The notes beneath the pieces were generated by a model, which made no database searches, was not told the origin of the DNA, and saw only the letters and a program-made list of their open reading frames with translations. A DNA stretch of 13,104 nucleotides, from contig OMRS01000076.1 in NCBI GenBank assembly GCA_900313545.1, positions 1 to 13,104 of the forward strand, given 5' to 3'. Positions 7,531-13,104 of this stretch are shown one piece after another; the stretch's first letter is position 1, and the number at the start of each line of letters is the position of its first letter. The position numbers were made by a program, and so were the translations under genes. The DNA comes from an uncultured Eubacteriales bacterium (GTDB taxonomy: Bacteria; Bacillota_A; Clostridia; Christensenellales; Aristaeellaceae).

Positions 7531-9072
7531 ATGTATCGAATCATGTCACCCGGAGAAGCCATCAGCCTGATTCGGGACGGCGACTGTATCTGCGTCAATT
7601 CTTTCGTGGGCATTGAGAACCCGGTGGCCCTGCATGAAGCGCTGTACGAGCGCTATATGAGGACCCATTCCCCCAAGCATCTGACCCTCATTTCCTCTGC
7701 CGGATTCGGGGTATGGGAGGAGGACCGCAATGCGGAGGGGTATATCCGGGAAGGAGCGGTGGACCGTCTGATCTGCGGCCATTTCGGCGCCATGCCCAGC
7801 ACCAAGCGAATCATCCTGGAAAACCGTTTTGAGGCGTACAACCTTCCTCTGGGCTGTATCTCCCATGCCATTCGTGCACAGGCCGGAGGAATCCCCGGAG
7901 CCCTGTCCAAGGTGGGGCTGGACATCTTTGTGGATCCCCGCAGGGAGGGGCCTGGAATCAATCATATCTCCACAGACAACTACTTTGTTCAGGTGGTGCA
8001 TGTGGACGGGGAAGAGTACCTGTATTACAAGCTCCCCAAGATCACGGTGGCTCTGATCAAGGGGACGGCGGCGGACCGCAAGGGAAACATCTCCTTTGAT
8101 GACATGTACATGTCCGGAGATGCGCTCTCCATCTGTCAGGCGGCAAAGTCCCACAACGGCATTGTCATCGTCCAGGTGGACCGCATTGTGGATATGCCTT
8201 CAAGACCCCGCAATGCCATCATTCCGGGATGTCTGGTGGATGCCATTGTGGTGGTGGAGCCGGAGGCCAGGGATGATGCCCTGCAGGCCCTCACCGGCAG
8301 CTTTGAGATCCCGTACGCGGACTGGGATGTATGGACGCAGAAGCTGGAGGATCTGACTTCCGCGCGGCGCAAGGAAAGCGTGGCCAGCCAGATCATCGGC
8401 AAGCGCGCCTCCCGGGAGCTGCACCAGGAGGATATCGTCAATATCGGAATCGGGATTCCGGAGACCATTTCCCATTTTGCCCGGGAGACGGGGATGCTGG
8501 ATCATATCACCCTGACTGTGGAATCCGGCAGCATCGGCGGCTTCCCGGCGTCCGGAAAGTACTTTGGCGCCATGATCGGCGCGGCGTCCGTCTATGACAT
8601 GGCCAACCAGTTTGACCTGTACAATCATGGAGGACTGGACATCTGCTTTATGGGTGCCCTGGAGGTGGACCAGTACGGCAATGTGAATTCCCATCGCGGT
8701 CCGGGCGCCTTTGCGGGAATCGGCGGCTTTGCCAACATCACGGCGCGCACACCCACGGTCGTGTTCTGCATGACCTTCAACACCAAGGGACTCAGGGTCT
8801 CCTGGGATGATCACGGTGTGACGATCCTTGAAAACGGGACCATCCCCAAGTTTGTTCAGGAGATCCGCAGCGTGTCCTTCTCCGCGAGAAACGCGCTGAA
8901 GAATGGGCAGAAGGTGCTCTATGTCACGGAGAGGTGCGTCTTTATCCTCACTTCCCGGGGGCTCAAGATTCTGGAGGTGTATCCGGGAATCGATGTCCAG
9001 AAGGATATCCTGGATCTGCTGCCCTTCCAGGTGGATGCCCAGCAGGTGCTGCCTGCCCAGAGCGAATACTGA
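7531..9072 (+). CDS. Family I acyl-CoA:acetate/propionate CoA-transferase (YdiF/Pct-like)
   Basis: A 513-residue cytoplasmic enzyme moving CoA between acyl-CoA and a carboxylate such as acetate, propionate or a 3-keto acid, through a glutamyl-CoA thioester. The two halves found as separate subunits in other CoA-transferases are fused. The N-terminal half (about 1-250) carries SFVGIENPVALHEAL and a conserved GNISFDD block. The C-terminal half (about 280-500) carries VNIGIGIPETISHFA and LTVESGSIGGFPASG, with catalytic Glu331, plus GPGAFAGIGGFANI. Length fits Pct/YdiF (about 515-530). ATG 7531 follows GGAGGTGG (7517-7524). The frame stays open upstream, but that extension has no family resemblance. 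It is a single-gene unit between terminators, with no acyl-CoA dehydrogenase or hydratase nearby to indicate the pathway. Fermentative propionate, butyrate or lactate metabolism is a reasonable guess. Substrate specificity cannot be read from sequence. Confidence 0.93.
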   Translation: MYRIMSPGEAISLIRDGDCICVNSFVGIENPVALHEALYERYMRTHSPKHLTLISSAGFGVWEEDRNAEGYIREGAVDRLICGHFGAMPSTKRIILENRFEAYNLPLGCISHAIRAQAGGIPGALSKVGLDIFVDPRREGPGINHISTDNYFVQVVHVDGEEYLYYKLPKITVALIKGTAADRKGNISFDDMYMSGDALSICQAAKSHNGIVIVQVDRIVDMPSRPRNAIIPGCLVDAIVVVEPEARDDALQALTGSFEIPYADWDVWTQKLEDLTSARRKESVASQIIGKRASRELHQEDIVNIGIGIPETISHFARETGMLDHITLTVESGSIGGFPASGKYFGAMIGAASVYDMANQFDLYNHGGLDICFMGALEVDQYGNVNSHRGPGAFAGIGGFANITARTPTVVFCMTFNTKGLRVSWDDHGVTILENGTIPKFVQEIRSVSFSARNALKNGQKVLYVTERCVFILTSRGLKILEVYPGIDVQKDILDLLPFQVDAQQVLPAQSEY

Positions 9073-9097
9073 GAACTGTTCATATCTGAACATTCAG

Positions 9098-9127
9098 ACA
9101 GCCCGGCCGGAATTCCGGCCGGGCTGT
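9098..9127 (+). terminator. Perfect 30-base palindrome, probable terminator of the CoA-transferase gene
   Basis: ACAGCCCGGCCGGAA (9098-9112) is followed directly by its exact reverse complement (9113-9127), giving a 13-pair stem with an AATT loop. The 3' tract is TGTCTG-like rather than a clean T-run, so termination efficiency is uncertain. Position 26 bases after the stop supports a terminator role. Confidence 0.65.
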
Positions 9128-9151
9128 TGTCTGGGCATGGGGAGAAATCCC

Positions 9152-9180
9152 TTGCGTTTTGGGGAAAGTCCCGATATGAT
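9152..9180 (+). promoter_or_regulatory. Sigma-A-type promoter of the XRE-family gene
   Basis: TTGCGT (9152-9157) and TATGAT (9175-9180) are separated by exactly 17 bases. The predicted transcript start near 9187 gives a leader of about 46 bases before ATG 9233. Confidence 0.72.
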
Positions 9181-9232
9181 CGGAACGGAAGCGAAACGGG
9201 GACGGCTCCGAGAAGCCTGGAGAGGACAGAAG

Positions 9233-9694
9233 ATGAAAAACAGCAATGATGAGATGGAAGCCCTGACGGAAATGATCCGCAGGGAGATCCTGGAGCAGTA
9301 TGGCAGCATCACCCGGTTTTCCCAGGAAAGCGGGATCCCCTACAGTACCCTGCAGAACTGCATCCGCAAGGGCGTGGGCGGGACGGCGTATGAGACCGTC
9401 ACCCGCATGTGCACCCTGCTGAACATCACCCGTGCCTTTGACCGGAGCACGTTTGTTTTCAACCGCCGTTTCCGGGACATCTATGATCAGCTGTGCGTGC
9501 TGGATGAGCAGGGACTGCACACGGTGGAGGCGATCCTGAAGGTGGAAGCCGGGCGCTGCGGGGAGGAGGATTCCGGCGTTGTCCGCACGTTTCCTTCGGT
9601 CCGGCTGATCTCCCGGAAGGAAGAGGAGGACGAACATCTCCGGGACCTGATCCGCGAAGTGCTGAAGGAACAGGAAACGCGCGGGGAGCCATGA
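9233..9694 (+). CDS. Small XRE/Cro-like helix-turn-helix protein
   Basis: A 153-residue soluble protein, probably a transcriptional regulator. Residues about 12-65 form a helix-turn-helix domain: an amphipathic helix (ALTEMIRREILEQYGSITRF), then SQESGIPYSTLQNCIRKG as the recognition unit, then TVTRMCTLLNI, the closing helix typical of XRE domains. The C-terminal half has no recognised domain. It includes FNRRFRDIYDQLCVLDEQG and a charged tail rich in Glu, Arg and Lys that could be a coiled coil or oligomerisation segment. ATG 9233 follows GGAGAGG by seven bases. The frame is open upstream, but that part overlaps the CoA-transferase and terminator and is not coding. It has its own promoter and terminator, so it is monocistronic. 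Targets are unknown; autoregulation is common in the family. Confidence 0.85.
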   Translation: MKNSNDEMEALTEMIRREILEQYGSITRFSQESGIPYSTLQNCIRKGVGGTAYETVTRMCTLLNITRAFDRSTFVFNRRFRDIYDQLCVLDEQGLHTVEAILKVEAGRCGEEDSGVVRTFPSVRLISRKEEEDEHLRDLIREVLKEQETRGEP

Positions 9695-9718
9695 GCTGCC
9701 CCTCCGGTCCAGACCGGA

Positions 9719-9742
9719 AAAAACCGAGCTCCCTTGGTTTTT
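9719..9742 (+). terminator. Intrinsic terminator after the XRE-family gene
   Basis: AAAAACCGAG (9719-9728) pairs with CTTGGTTTTT (9733-9742) over ten pairs with one wobble and a CTCC loop. Five T lie at the 3' side and an A-tract at the 5' side, so it could work on both strands. A second small hairpin CCGGTC/GACCGG (9704-9717) precedes it. Confidence 0.85.
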
Positions 9743-9811
9743 CTGCCCGGAGGGACACTGCCCGGCGGTACGGACAGGGAGGAGCGGAAAAGCTCCCGGC
9801 AGGATGCGGCC

Positions 9812-9840
9812 TTGACGCTTTCTGCAAAGGAGACTAGAAT
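9812..9840 (+). promoter_or_regulatory. Sigma-A-type promoter of the GGDEF gene
   Basis: TTGACG (9812-9817) and TAGAAT (9835-9840) are spaced 17 bases apart. The predicted start near 9847 leaves a leader of about 100 bases. Confidence 0.78.
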
Positions 9841-9858
9841 AATGTAGACAAAATCTGT

Positions 9859-9887
9859 CAGGTCCTGCGTGACGGAAACAGGACCTG
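9859..9887 (+). promoter_or_regulatory. Leader hairpin of the GGDEF gene
   Basis: CAGGTCCTG (9859-9867) and CAGGACCTG (9879-9887) are perfect complements over nine bases with an 11-base loop. A smaller GACA/TGTC hairpin (9847-9859) overlaps its left arm by one base. No T-run follows, so it is not an obvious terminator. It does not contain the conserved core of a c-di-GMP riboswitch. Confidence 0.5.
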
Positions 9888-9948
9888 TTCCTCCCGGACG
9901 AACAAAGCTGTTTCGGAAAGCGGGAGGGAAAAGAGGTGAAAAAGAGGA

Positions 9949-11067
9949 ATGATGGACCTGAGATCCATCTATGTTGCCAACGGGGCCGGCATCGTGCTGC
10001 TGCTTATGCTGATGTTCGTGTCGCGCTCCAAGATTCTCCAGCACAGGCTGGAAGACAAAATCTATCTGGGAATGATGGCCGGTATCCTGGCGGGATGTAT
10101 CTGCGAAGCCGGTTCCTACACCATCGACGGGGTCGTCTTCCCGGGAGCGATTGCCCTCAACACACTGATGAACACCGTGCTGTTCACGATCAATTTCCTC
10201 AATTCCTTCTTTGTGATGATCTATGTGGACCTGGGACTGTACGGGGATGAGAAACGGATCCTCAGGTGTTACCGGCCGCAGATTGTCGTGGCAGGCATCC
10301 TGATGGCGGCAAATGTTGTCAACCTGTTCATTCCCGTCAACTTTTCCATTTCCGCTCAGAATGTTTACAGGCGCGAATGGTTTGGCAACCTGCATTATTT
10401 TGTCATTCTGTGGTACTTTGGCAGCGCGCTTGTGGTGATGCACAGATTTGAGCGGGCGTTCGGGACGCGGGGATTTCTGGATATCCGGGTGTTCATGTTC
10501 CCGATTCTCCTGGGAGCCGGCCTGCAGTTCATGTTCTATGGGCTTTCCCTGGCCTGGCTTTCCGCCGCCATCGGGCTGACGGGACTGTTTATGATGCAGC
10601 AGAACGAGACGGCTTATATCGATTCCCTGGCAGAAATCTACAACCGGCAGTACCTCAATCACATTCTCTCCTCATGGATCAACCGGGGGATGACCTTCTG
10701 CGGTGTGATGATGGATGTGGACCGTTTCAAGAACATCAATGACCGCTTTGGCCATTCGGAAGGAGATCAGGCCATCCGTGTCGTGGCGAATATTCTGAAA
10801 CGCCAGTGCAAAAACGGAGAATATGCATTCAGGTTTGCGGGGGATGAGTTCATCGTTCTGAAGGCTTCTGATTCGGAGCACGCGCTGGATGAGTATTTGT
10901 GCGGAGTGCTTGAAAAACTTGAGGAGTTCAACCGAAACCATCCCCCGTACAGCATTTCCCTTTCCTTTGGATGCACCCTGTTTAAAACCGGCAGCGTGGA
11001 TGATTTCCTGAAGGATATGGACATGAGAATGTATGAAATGAAAGCTCAGCACCATATGGCGGGTTAG
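9949..11067 (+). CDS. Membrane diguanylate cyclase-like protein with AGDEF active site
   Basis: A 372-residue protein predicted to make cyclic di-GMP from two GTP, or to sense nucleotides if inactive. Residues 1-215 are a membrane domain with about six or seven hydrophobic segments (near 9-26, 40-58, 66-94, 111-130, 149-165, 181-215) of no recognised sensor class. The GGDEF domain covers about 225-370: EIYNRQYLN, metal-binding DVDRFKNINDRFGHSEGDQA (Asp256), then FRFAGDEFIVL, where the signature is AGDEF (297-301). Some AGDEF/SGDEF enzymes are active, so activity is plausible but unproven. The inhibitory RxxD site is replaced by KNGE (288-291), so product inhibition may be altered. Starts at 9949 or 9952 are equally possible: AGAGGTG (9932-9938) suits the first, GAGG (9944-9947) the second. 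It has its own promoter and terminator and converges on the AraC-type gene. Confidence 0.9.
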   Translation: MMDLRSIYVANGAGIVLLLMLMFVSRSKILQHRLEDKIYLGMMAGILAGCICEAGSYTIDGVVFPGAIALNTLMNTVLFTINFLNSFFVMIYVDLGLYGDEKRILRCYRPQIVVAGILMAANVVNLFIPVNFSISAQNVYRREWFGNLHYFVILWYFGSALVVMHRFERAFGTRGFLDIRVFMFPILLGAGLQFMFYGLSLAWLSAAIGLTGLFMMQQNETAYIDSLAEIYNRQYLNHILSSWINRGMTFCGVMMDVDRFKNINDRFGHSEGDQAIRVVANILKRQCKNGEYAFRFAGDEFIVLKASDSEHALDEYLCGVLEKLEEFNRNHPPYSISLSFGCTLFKTGSVDDFLKDMDMRMYEMKAQHHMAG

Positions 11068-11090
11068 AAGCGCACAGCGTCCTGCCGCCT

Positions 11091-11122
11091 GGCCACCCCG
11101 CTTTGGAAGGTGGTCTTTTTTT
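11091..11122 (+). terminator. Intrinsic terminator of the GGDEF gene
   Basis: GGCCACC (11091-11097) pairs with GGTGGTC (11109-11115), with one G-U pair, and seven T follow (11116-11122). On the minus strand there is no U-run, so it does not obviously serve the convergent AraC-type gene. Confidence 0.88.
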
Positions 11123-11158
11123 ATGCCCCTGCGAAGTTTGTGACGGGGCCTCAGGACT

Positions 11159-11992
11159 TCAGGACCCCAGTCTGCGGTAATCCCTGGGGGACAGGCCGGT
11201 CGCCCTGCGGAAGGCATCCCCAAAGTAATTGCTGTCGCTGAAGCCGCACTGGTCCGCAATCTCCGTGATGGTCAGGTCCGTGCCAAGCAGCAGGTCCGTT
11301 GCCCGCTGGATGCGGACGCTGATCAGGTATTCGCGAAACCCGAAGCCGGTGGCCTGCTTGAAGGAACGGGACAGGTAAGAGGGACTCAGGGCGAAACGGC
11401 TGGCCAGCAATTCAAGGTTCAGGTCTTCGGACGCATGGTCACAGATGTAGGCGGCGAGGGTCTGCATCCGATCGGTCCGGGGATCAGGGAGGCTTTCGTT
11501 TTCTTCCTGATGGGTACGGTAGCGGAGAATGGAGATCAGCAGCTCTGCCAGGCACGCCTTGAAGAAACTCTGGGCATGGAGGGGCTGGTTGTCATATTCG
11601 TAGAGCATCCGGCCAAGCACGATGCCCACCGACTCCCGGCGCTGAAGGGGCGCGGTGACCCTGCCTGCCTGCATGCACTGCTGGGTCAGGGGTTCCCCGA
11701 GAAAAGCGTCGATCTGCCGGGCTGTCTTTCTGGAAAAGGAGACCACGAATTTGACATTGTGCCCTGTGGAGGAAAAGTCGGTCTTGTGCAGCGTGCCCCC
11801 GGGAATGATGGCAAAGTCCCCGGCATTCATCTTGAAAGTGCGCCTCCCGATGAACACGCTGCAGGAACCCTCCGCAATGTAGTACAGCTCATGATAGGCG
11901 TGAAAGCGTTCCTTTTCTTCCTCCTGAATGCCGGAAAAGGTCCGCCGGAGAATCTTGAAATCTGAATTGCTGCGGTGTGCCTGGCTGTCCAT
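11159..11992 (-). CDS. AraC-family transcriptional regulator with cupin-like N-terminal domain
   Basis: A 277-residue cytoplasmic regulator. Residues about 20-110 look like the AraC-type ligand-binding cupin: HAYHELYYIAEGSCSVFIG, then FKMNAGDFAIIPGGTLHKT. This resembles sugar- or metabolite-responsive members. Residues 176-277 are the DNA-binding domain with two helix-turn-helix motifs, LELLASRFALSPSYLSRSFK and TITEIADQCGFSDSNYFGDA, closed by FRRATGLSPRDYRRL. The start chosen is at 11992, preceded on the minus strand by GGGAGGG (12001-12007) at eight bases. The frame stays open 31 codons further upstream, but that part is Arg-rich, unlike the family, and has no good binding site. The gene has no co-oriented neighbour in the window and is divergent from the 65-residue gene, 580 bases away. 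No ligand or target can be assigned. Many such proteins regulate adjacent carbohydrate genes, but none are seen here. Confidence 0.93.
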   Translation of the reverse strand: MDSQAHRSNSDFKILRRTFSGIQEEEKERFHAYHELYYIAEGSCSVFIGRRTFKMNAGDFAIIPGGTLHKTDFSSTGHNVKFVVSFSRKTARQIDAFLGEPLTQQCMQAGRVTAPLQRRESVGIVLGRMLYEYDNQPLHAQSFFKACLAELLISILRYRTHQEENESLPDPRTDRMQTLAAYICDHASEDLNLELLASRFALSPSYLSRSFKQATGFGFREYLISVRIQRATDLLLGTDLTITEIADQCGFSDSNYFGDAFRRATGLSPRDYRRLGS

Positions 11993-12087
11993 GTGCTGAT
12001 CCCTCCCTGGAGCGTATTCGGGGAACCTCCGCCGCATCCGCTGCCTGAAGGAGCTGAAAATTCTCCTGACGGACGCAGGGGACAAAG

Positions 12088-12099
12088 GTCCCGCGGGAC
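12088..12099. repeat. Perfect 12-base palindrome in the leader of the AraC-type gene
   Basis: GTCCCGCGGGAC (12088-12099) is its own reverse complement, and GGGAC/GTCCC (12079-12092) overlaps it as an alternative hairpin. It lies between the candidate -10 box and the start codon of the minus-strand regulator. It could be an operator or simply RNA structure in GC-rich DNA. Confidence 0.35.
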
Positions 12100-12117
12100 G
12101 GTTTGCGGTCCGGGCCC

Positions 12118-12123
12118 ATTATA
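12118..12123 (-). promoter_or_regulatory. Candidate -10 box of the AraC-type gene
   Basis: The minus strand reads TATAAT exactly here. The sequence 17 bases upstream is TGCCGT, a poor -35 match, so the promoter may be weak or activator-dependent. The predicted leader is about 120 bases. Confidence 0.5.
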
Positions 12124-12353
12124 GCGCAGGTGCCGAGAGGACGGCATGAAAATCTCCGGAGGAGGAGAAGTCCCGTTACGCACGGACCTGACGCCGCCGA
12201 ACCCTCTGGAATGTGCGAATGGCTGTCCCGGACCACTGCGGGGAGCCGCGGTTGAGGATGGACGCAGTCGGGTGCTCAGGGTGAAATCCCGGGGAAAAAC
12301 GGACCGGGAGGACAAAAAATCTGTAGTATTTGCGAAATTCGGCGAAAAATCGG
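12124..12353. other. Gene-free divergent intergenic stretch
   Basis: No gene supported on either strand. Its right part is an AT-richer patch in GC-rich surroundings. Similar words GCGAAA recur at about 12332 and 12343, with GTGAAA at about 12364, close to the next promoter. These are too degenerate to call a repeat array. A frame at 12146-12367 has a possible GAGAGG but encodes a low-complexity Pro/Gly/Arg-rich peptide without recognisable features. Confidence 0.35.
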
Positions 12354-12382
12354 TATTCATCCGGTGAAACTTGCGGTACAAT
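12354..12382 (+). promoter_or_regulatory. Candidate promoter of the 65-residue gene
   Basis: TACAAT (12377-12382) is a strong -10. The sequence 17 bases upstream, TATTCA (12354-12359), is only a partial -35 match. The predicted start is near 12389, right at the first paired base of the structured leader, which supports the call. Confidence 0.5.
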
Positions 12383-12389
12383 ACGCCTG

Positions 12390-12556
12390 CAAATCAGGGA
12401 GGAAACGGGACTGAACCTGACGCAGACGGACTGCGGTTTCCCTGATGCCCATTTGCCCCGCCAAAGCAACGGCATGGCGGCCTCCGCGCAAGACGGTGAT
12501 GAGGCCCTGCAGAGCTTTCAGGCGCAGGGACATCCTGCGGCAGCGGGATGAACAAC
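12390..12556 (+). promoter_or_regulatory. Structured leader of the 65-residue gene
   Basis: A domain closed by CAAAT/ATTTG (12390-12394 with 12451-12455) continues with CAGGG/CCCTG (12395-12399 with 12440-12444) and AAAC/GTTT (12403-12406 with 12436-12439). It encloses hairpin CGCAG/CTGCG (12421-12435) and a 14-base unpaired strand. Downstream lie GGCCTC/GAGGCC (12479-12484 with 12501-12506) and hairpin CGCAGG/CCTGCG (12523-12528 with 12534-12539), shortly before the Shine-Dalgarno. The domain does not match a riboswitch class I know. Confidence 0.4.
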
Positions 12557-12572
12557 AAGGAGGAATAACAGA

Positions 12573-12770
12573 ATGTTGAATACAGACCACCACGTCAATT
12601 CCATCTTTGAAGAGGAGATGATGGCGCTTGGCCATCAGTTCCTGCAGGAGATGGAGGCACAGGACCCCGTACAGGAGGCCCATGTGCCGGACAGCCTGGA
12701 TTTCTTTTCGCACGAGGGAGTGGATACCCTTGCAGGTGTGCAGGAAGAATTCAGGCGTGAGCAGATCTGA
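12573..12770 (+). CDS. Small acidic protein of unknown function (65 residues)
   Basis: I do not recognise this gene. It encodes a short, strongly acidic, soluble peptide beginning MLNTDHHVNSIFEEEMMALG, without signal peptide, membrane segment or cysteines. The first 30 residues look like an amphipathic helix (IFEEEMMALGHQFLQEMEAQ), followed by a turn-rich segment and a second short helix (TLAGVQEEFRREQI). It is likely real: it has a near-perfect AAGGAGG (12557-12563) nine bases before ATG 12573, a candidate promoter with a roughly 180-base leader upstream, and a strong terminator eight bases after the stop. It is transcribed divergently from the AraC-type regulator and is monocistronic. Possible roles such as a small regulatory partner or stress peptide are guesses only. 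Confidence 0.75.
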   Translation: MLNTDHHVNSIFEEEMMALGHQFLQEMEAQDPVQEAHVPDSLDFFSHEGVDTLAGVQEEFRREQI

Positions 12771-12777
12771 TTCCAGA

Positions 12778-12806
12778 AAGCCGGGCGTGCCCGGCTTCTT
12801 TTTTTT
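12778..12806 (+). terminator. Intrinsic terminator of the 65-residue gene
   Basis: AAGCCGGGC (12778-12786) pairs perfectly with GCCCGGCTT (12789-12797), followed by eight consecutive T (12799-12806). It is one of the strongest terminators in the window. Confidence 0.94.
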
Positions 12807-12890
12807 GCGGCGACGCCGGAAAAAAGCGGGAAGGGGGAAAGCGGGGGACCGTTTCCCCGGGTCCCGCTGAGGTTACATACAGAAGGTGTC

Positions 12891-12919
12891 TTGACGAAAG
12901 ACTCCTGTAATGCTACATT
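12891..12919 (+). promoter_or_regulatory. Sigma-A-type promoter of the T-box transcript
   Basis: TTGACG (12891-12896) and TACATT (12914-12919) are 17 bases apart, and TG at 12911-12912 forms an extended -10. The predicted transcript start is near 12926, shortly before the T-box stem. An inverted repeat upstream (about 12838-12868, AGC-GGGACC with GGTCCC-GCT) is not T-tailed. Confidence 0.8.
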
Positions 12920-12920
12920 A

Positions 12921-12940
12921 TTACCAAGTTCATATGGTAA
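12921..12940. repeat. Inverted repeat at the T-box transcript start
   Basis: TTACCA (12921-12926) and TGGTAA (12935-12940) are perfect complements separated by eight bases. They straddle the predicted transcription start, a position that suits a repressor operator. Chance or a 5' RNA hairpin are alternatives. Confidence 0.35.
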
Positions 12941-12946
12941 ACCGGT

Positions 12947-13104
12947 GAAGCGGAGATAAAGACGGAGATGCCCTTGCAGAGAGCCTGGAGCTGCTGGGAA
13001 CCAGGCAGGAAACAGCCCGTCAAATGGACCGCTGAGGGCGCGGGGAAACGGGGAATGCCCGGAGTATCACGCGACGTGGGGCATACGTCAGTTGCCGGGG
13101 ATAT
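12947..13104 (+). promoter_or_regulatory. T-box leader, tryptophan specifier (stem I and part of stems II/III; cut by window edge)
   Basis: A riboswitch that reads uncharged tRNA to control a downstream amino-acid gene. Stem I is clear. The base pairing is AGCGG (12949-12953) with CCGCT (13029-13033). A specifier loop has AGATAAA (12954-12960) opposite AAATGGA (13022-13028). The next helix is GACGG (12961-12965) with CCGTC (13017-13021). The conserved AGAGA bulge (12978-12982) leads into GCCTGG (12983-12988) with CCAGGC (13001-13006). In the specifier loop, TGG (13025-13027) followed by the usual A gives Trp; the shifted reading ATG (Met) is less likely. The CTGAGG after stem I and the following hairpins fit T-box stems II/III. 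The antiterminator with its conserved GGTGG-type sequence, and the gene, lie beyond 13104. The regulated gene is predicted to be trpS, a trp biosynthetic gene or a tryptophan transporter. Confidence 0.8.

Noticed and set aside
8903..9232. Upstream in-frame extension of the XRE-family protein
   Set aside because: It overlaps the end of the CoA-transferase in another frame, the palindrome and the promoter. ATG 9233 has a good ribosome binding site.
9847..9948. Possible c-di-GMP riboswitch before the GGDEF gene
   Set aside because: The conserved c-di-GMP aptamer core could not be found; only a simple hairpin is present.
12146..12367. A 73-codon frame on the + strand in the divergent intergenic region
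   Set aside because: It has a possible GAGAGG, but the peptide is Pro/Gly/Arg-rich without features and runs into the candidate promoter of the next gene.
13024..13026. ATG (Met) as the T-box specifier
   Set aside because: Paired helices set the loop as AAATGGA. The normal position, with a single A after the codon, gives TGG. ATG would leave two bases, so it is kept only as a less likely alternative.
1..13104. CRISPR arrays, IS elements, phage or tRNA/rRNA genes
   Set aside because: No regularly spaced repeats, transposase or integrase motifs, att-like direct repeats or tRNA cloverleaf sequences were seen on either strand.

Overview
This is a GC-rich bacterial chromosomal segment, most likely from an anaerobic Clostridia-type Firmicute. 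The clues are a type III glutamine synthetase, a YesM/YesN-type sensor kinase and AraC-type response regulator, an AgcS-type sodium:alanine/glycine symporter, strong purine-rich ribosome binding sites, many intrinsic terminators, and a T-box leader at the right edge. The genus cannot be fixed from the sequence. No phage, IS, CRISPR or rRNA/tRNA genes are visible, so it reads as ordinary chromosome with many small regulated units.

Layout on the + strand unless stated. 2-1198 is the C-terminal part of GSIII (glnN), closed by a terminator. 1272-5415 is a three-gene sensory operon: a YtfQ-like sugar-binding lipoprotein (1354-2334), a membrane histidine kinase overlapping it by one base (2334-3818), and an AraC-type response regulator (3871-5415). 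No transport ATPase or permease accompanies the binding protein, so it is probably a receptor for the kinase. 5416-5730 is a gene-free stretch packed with inverted repeats that leads into an AgcS symporter gene (5731-7154). That gene is interrupted by a one-base frameshift in a T-run near its start.

7531-9072 is a stand-alone family I CoA-transferase with its own candidate promoter and terminator-like palindrome. 9233-9694 is a small XRE-type DNA-binding protein and 9949-11067 a membrane GGDEF protein (AGDEF variant), each with a good promoter and terminator. The GGDEF gene converges on a minus-strand AraC-family regulator with a cupin-type N-terminus (11159-11992). Divergent from that regulator is a 65-residue acidic protein of unknown function (12573-12770) with a roughly 180-base structured leader.

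The window ends in a well-formed promoter (12891-12919) followed by a T-box stem I whose specifier reads TGG (Trp). The gene just beyond the right edge is therefore predicted to be a tryptophan gene such as trpS, trp biosynthesis or a Trp transporter. The most interesting parts are this T-box, the AgcS leader with mutually exclusive hairpins, the AgcS frameshift, and the small gene with its structured leader.
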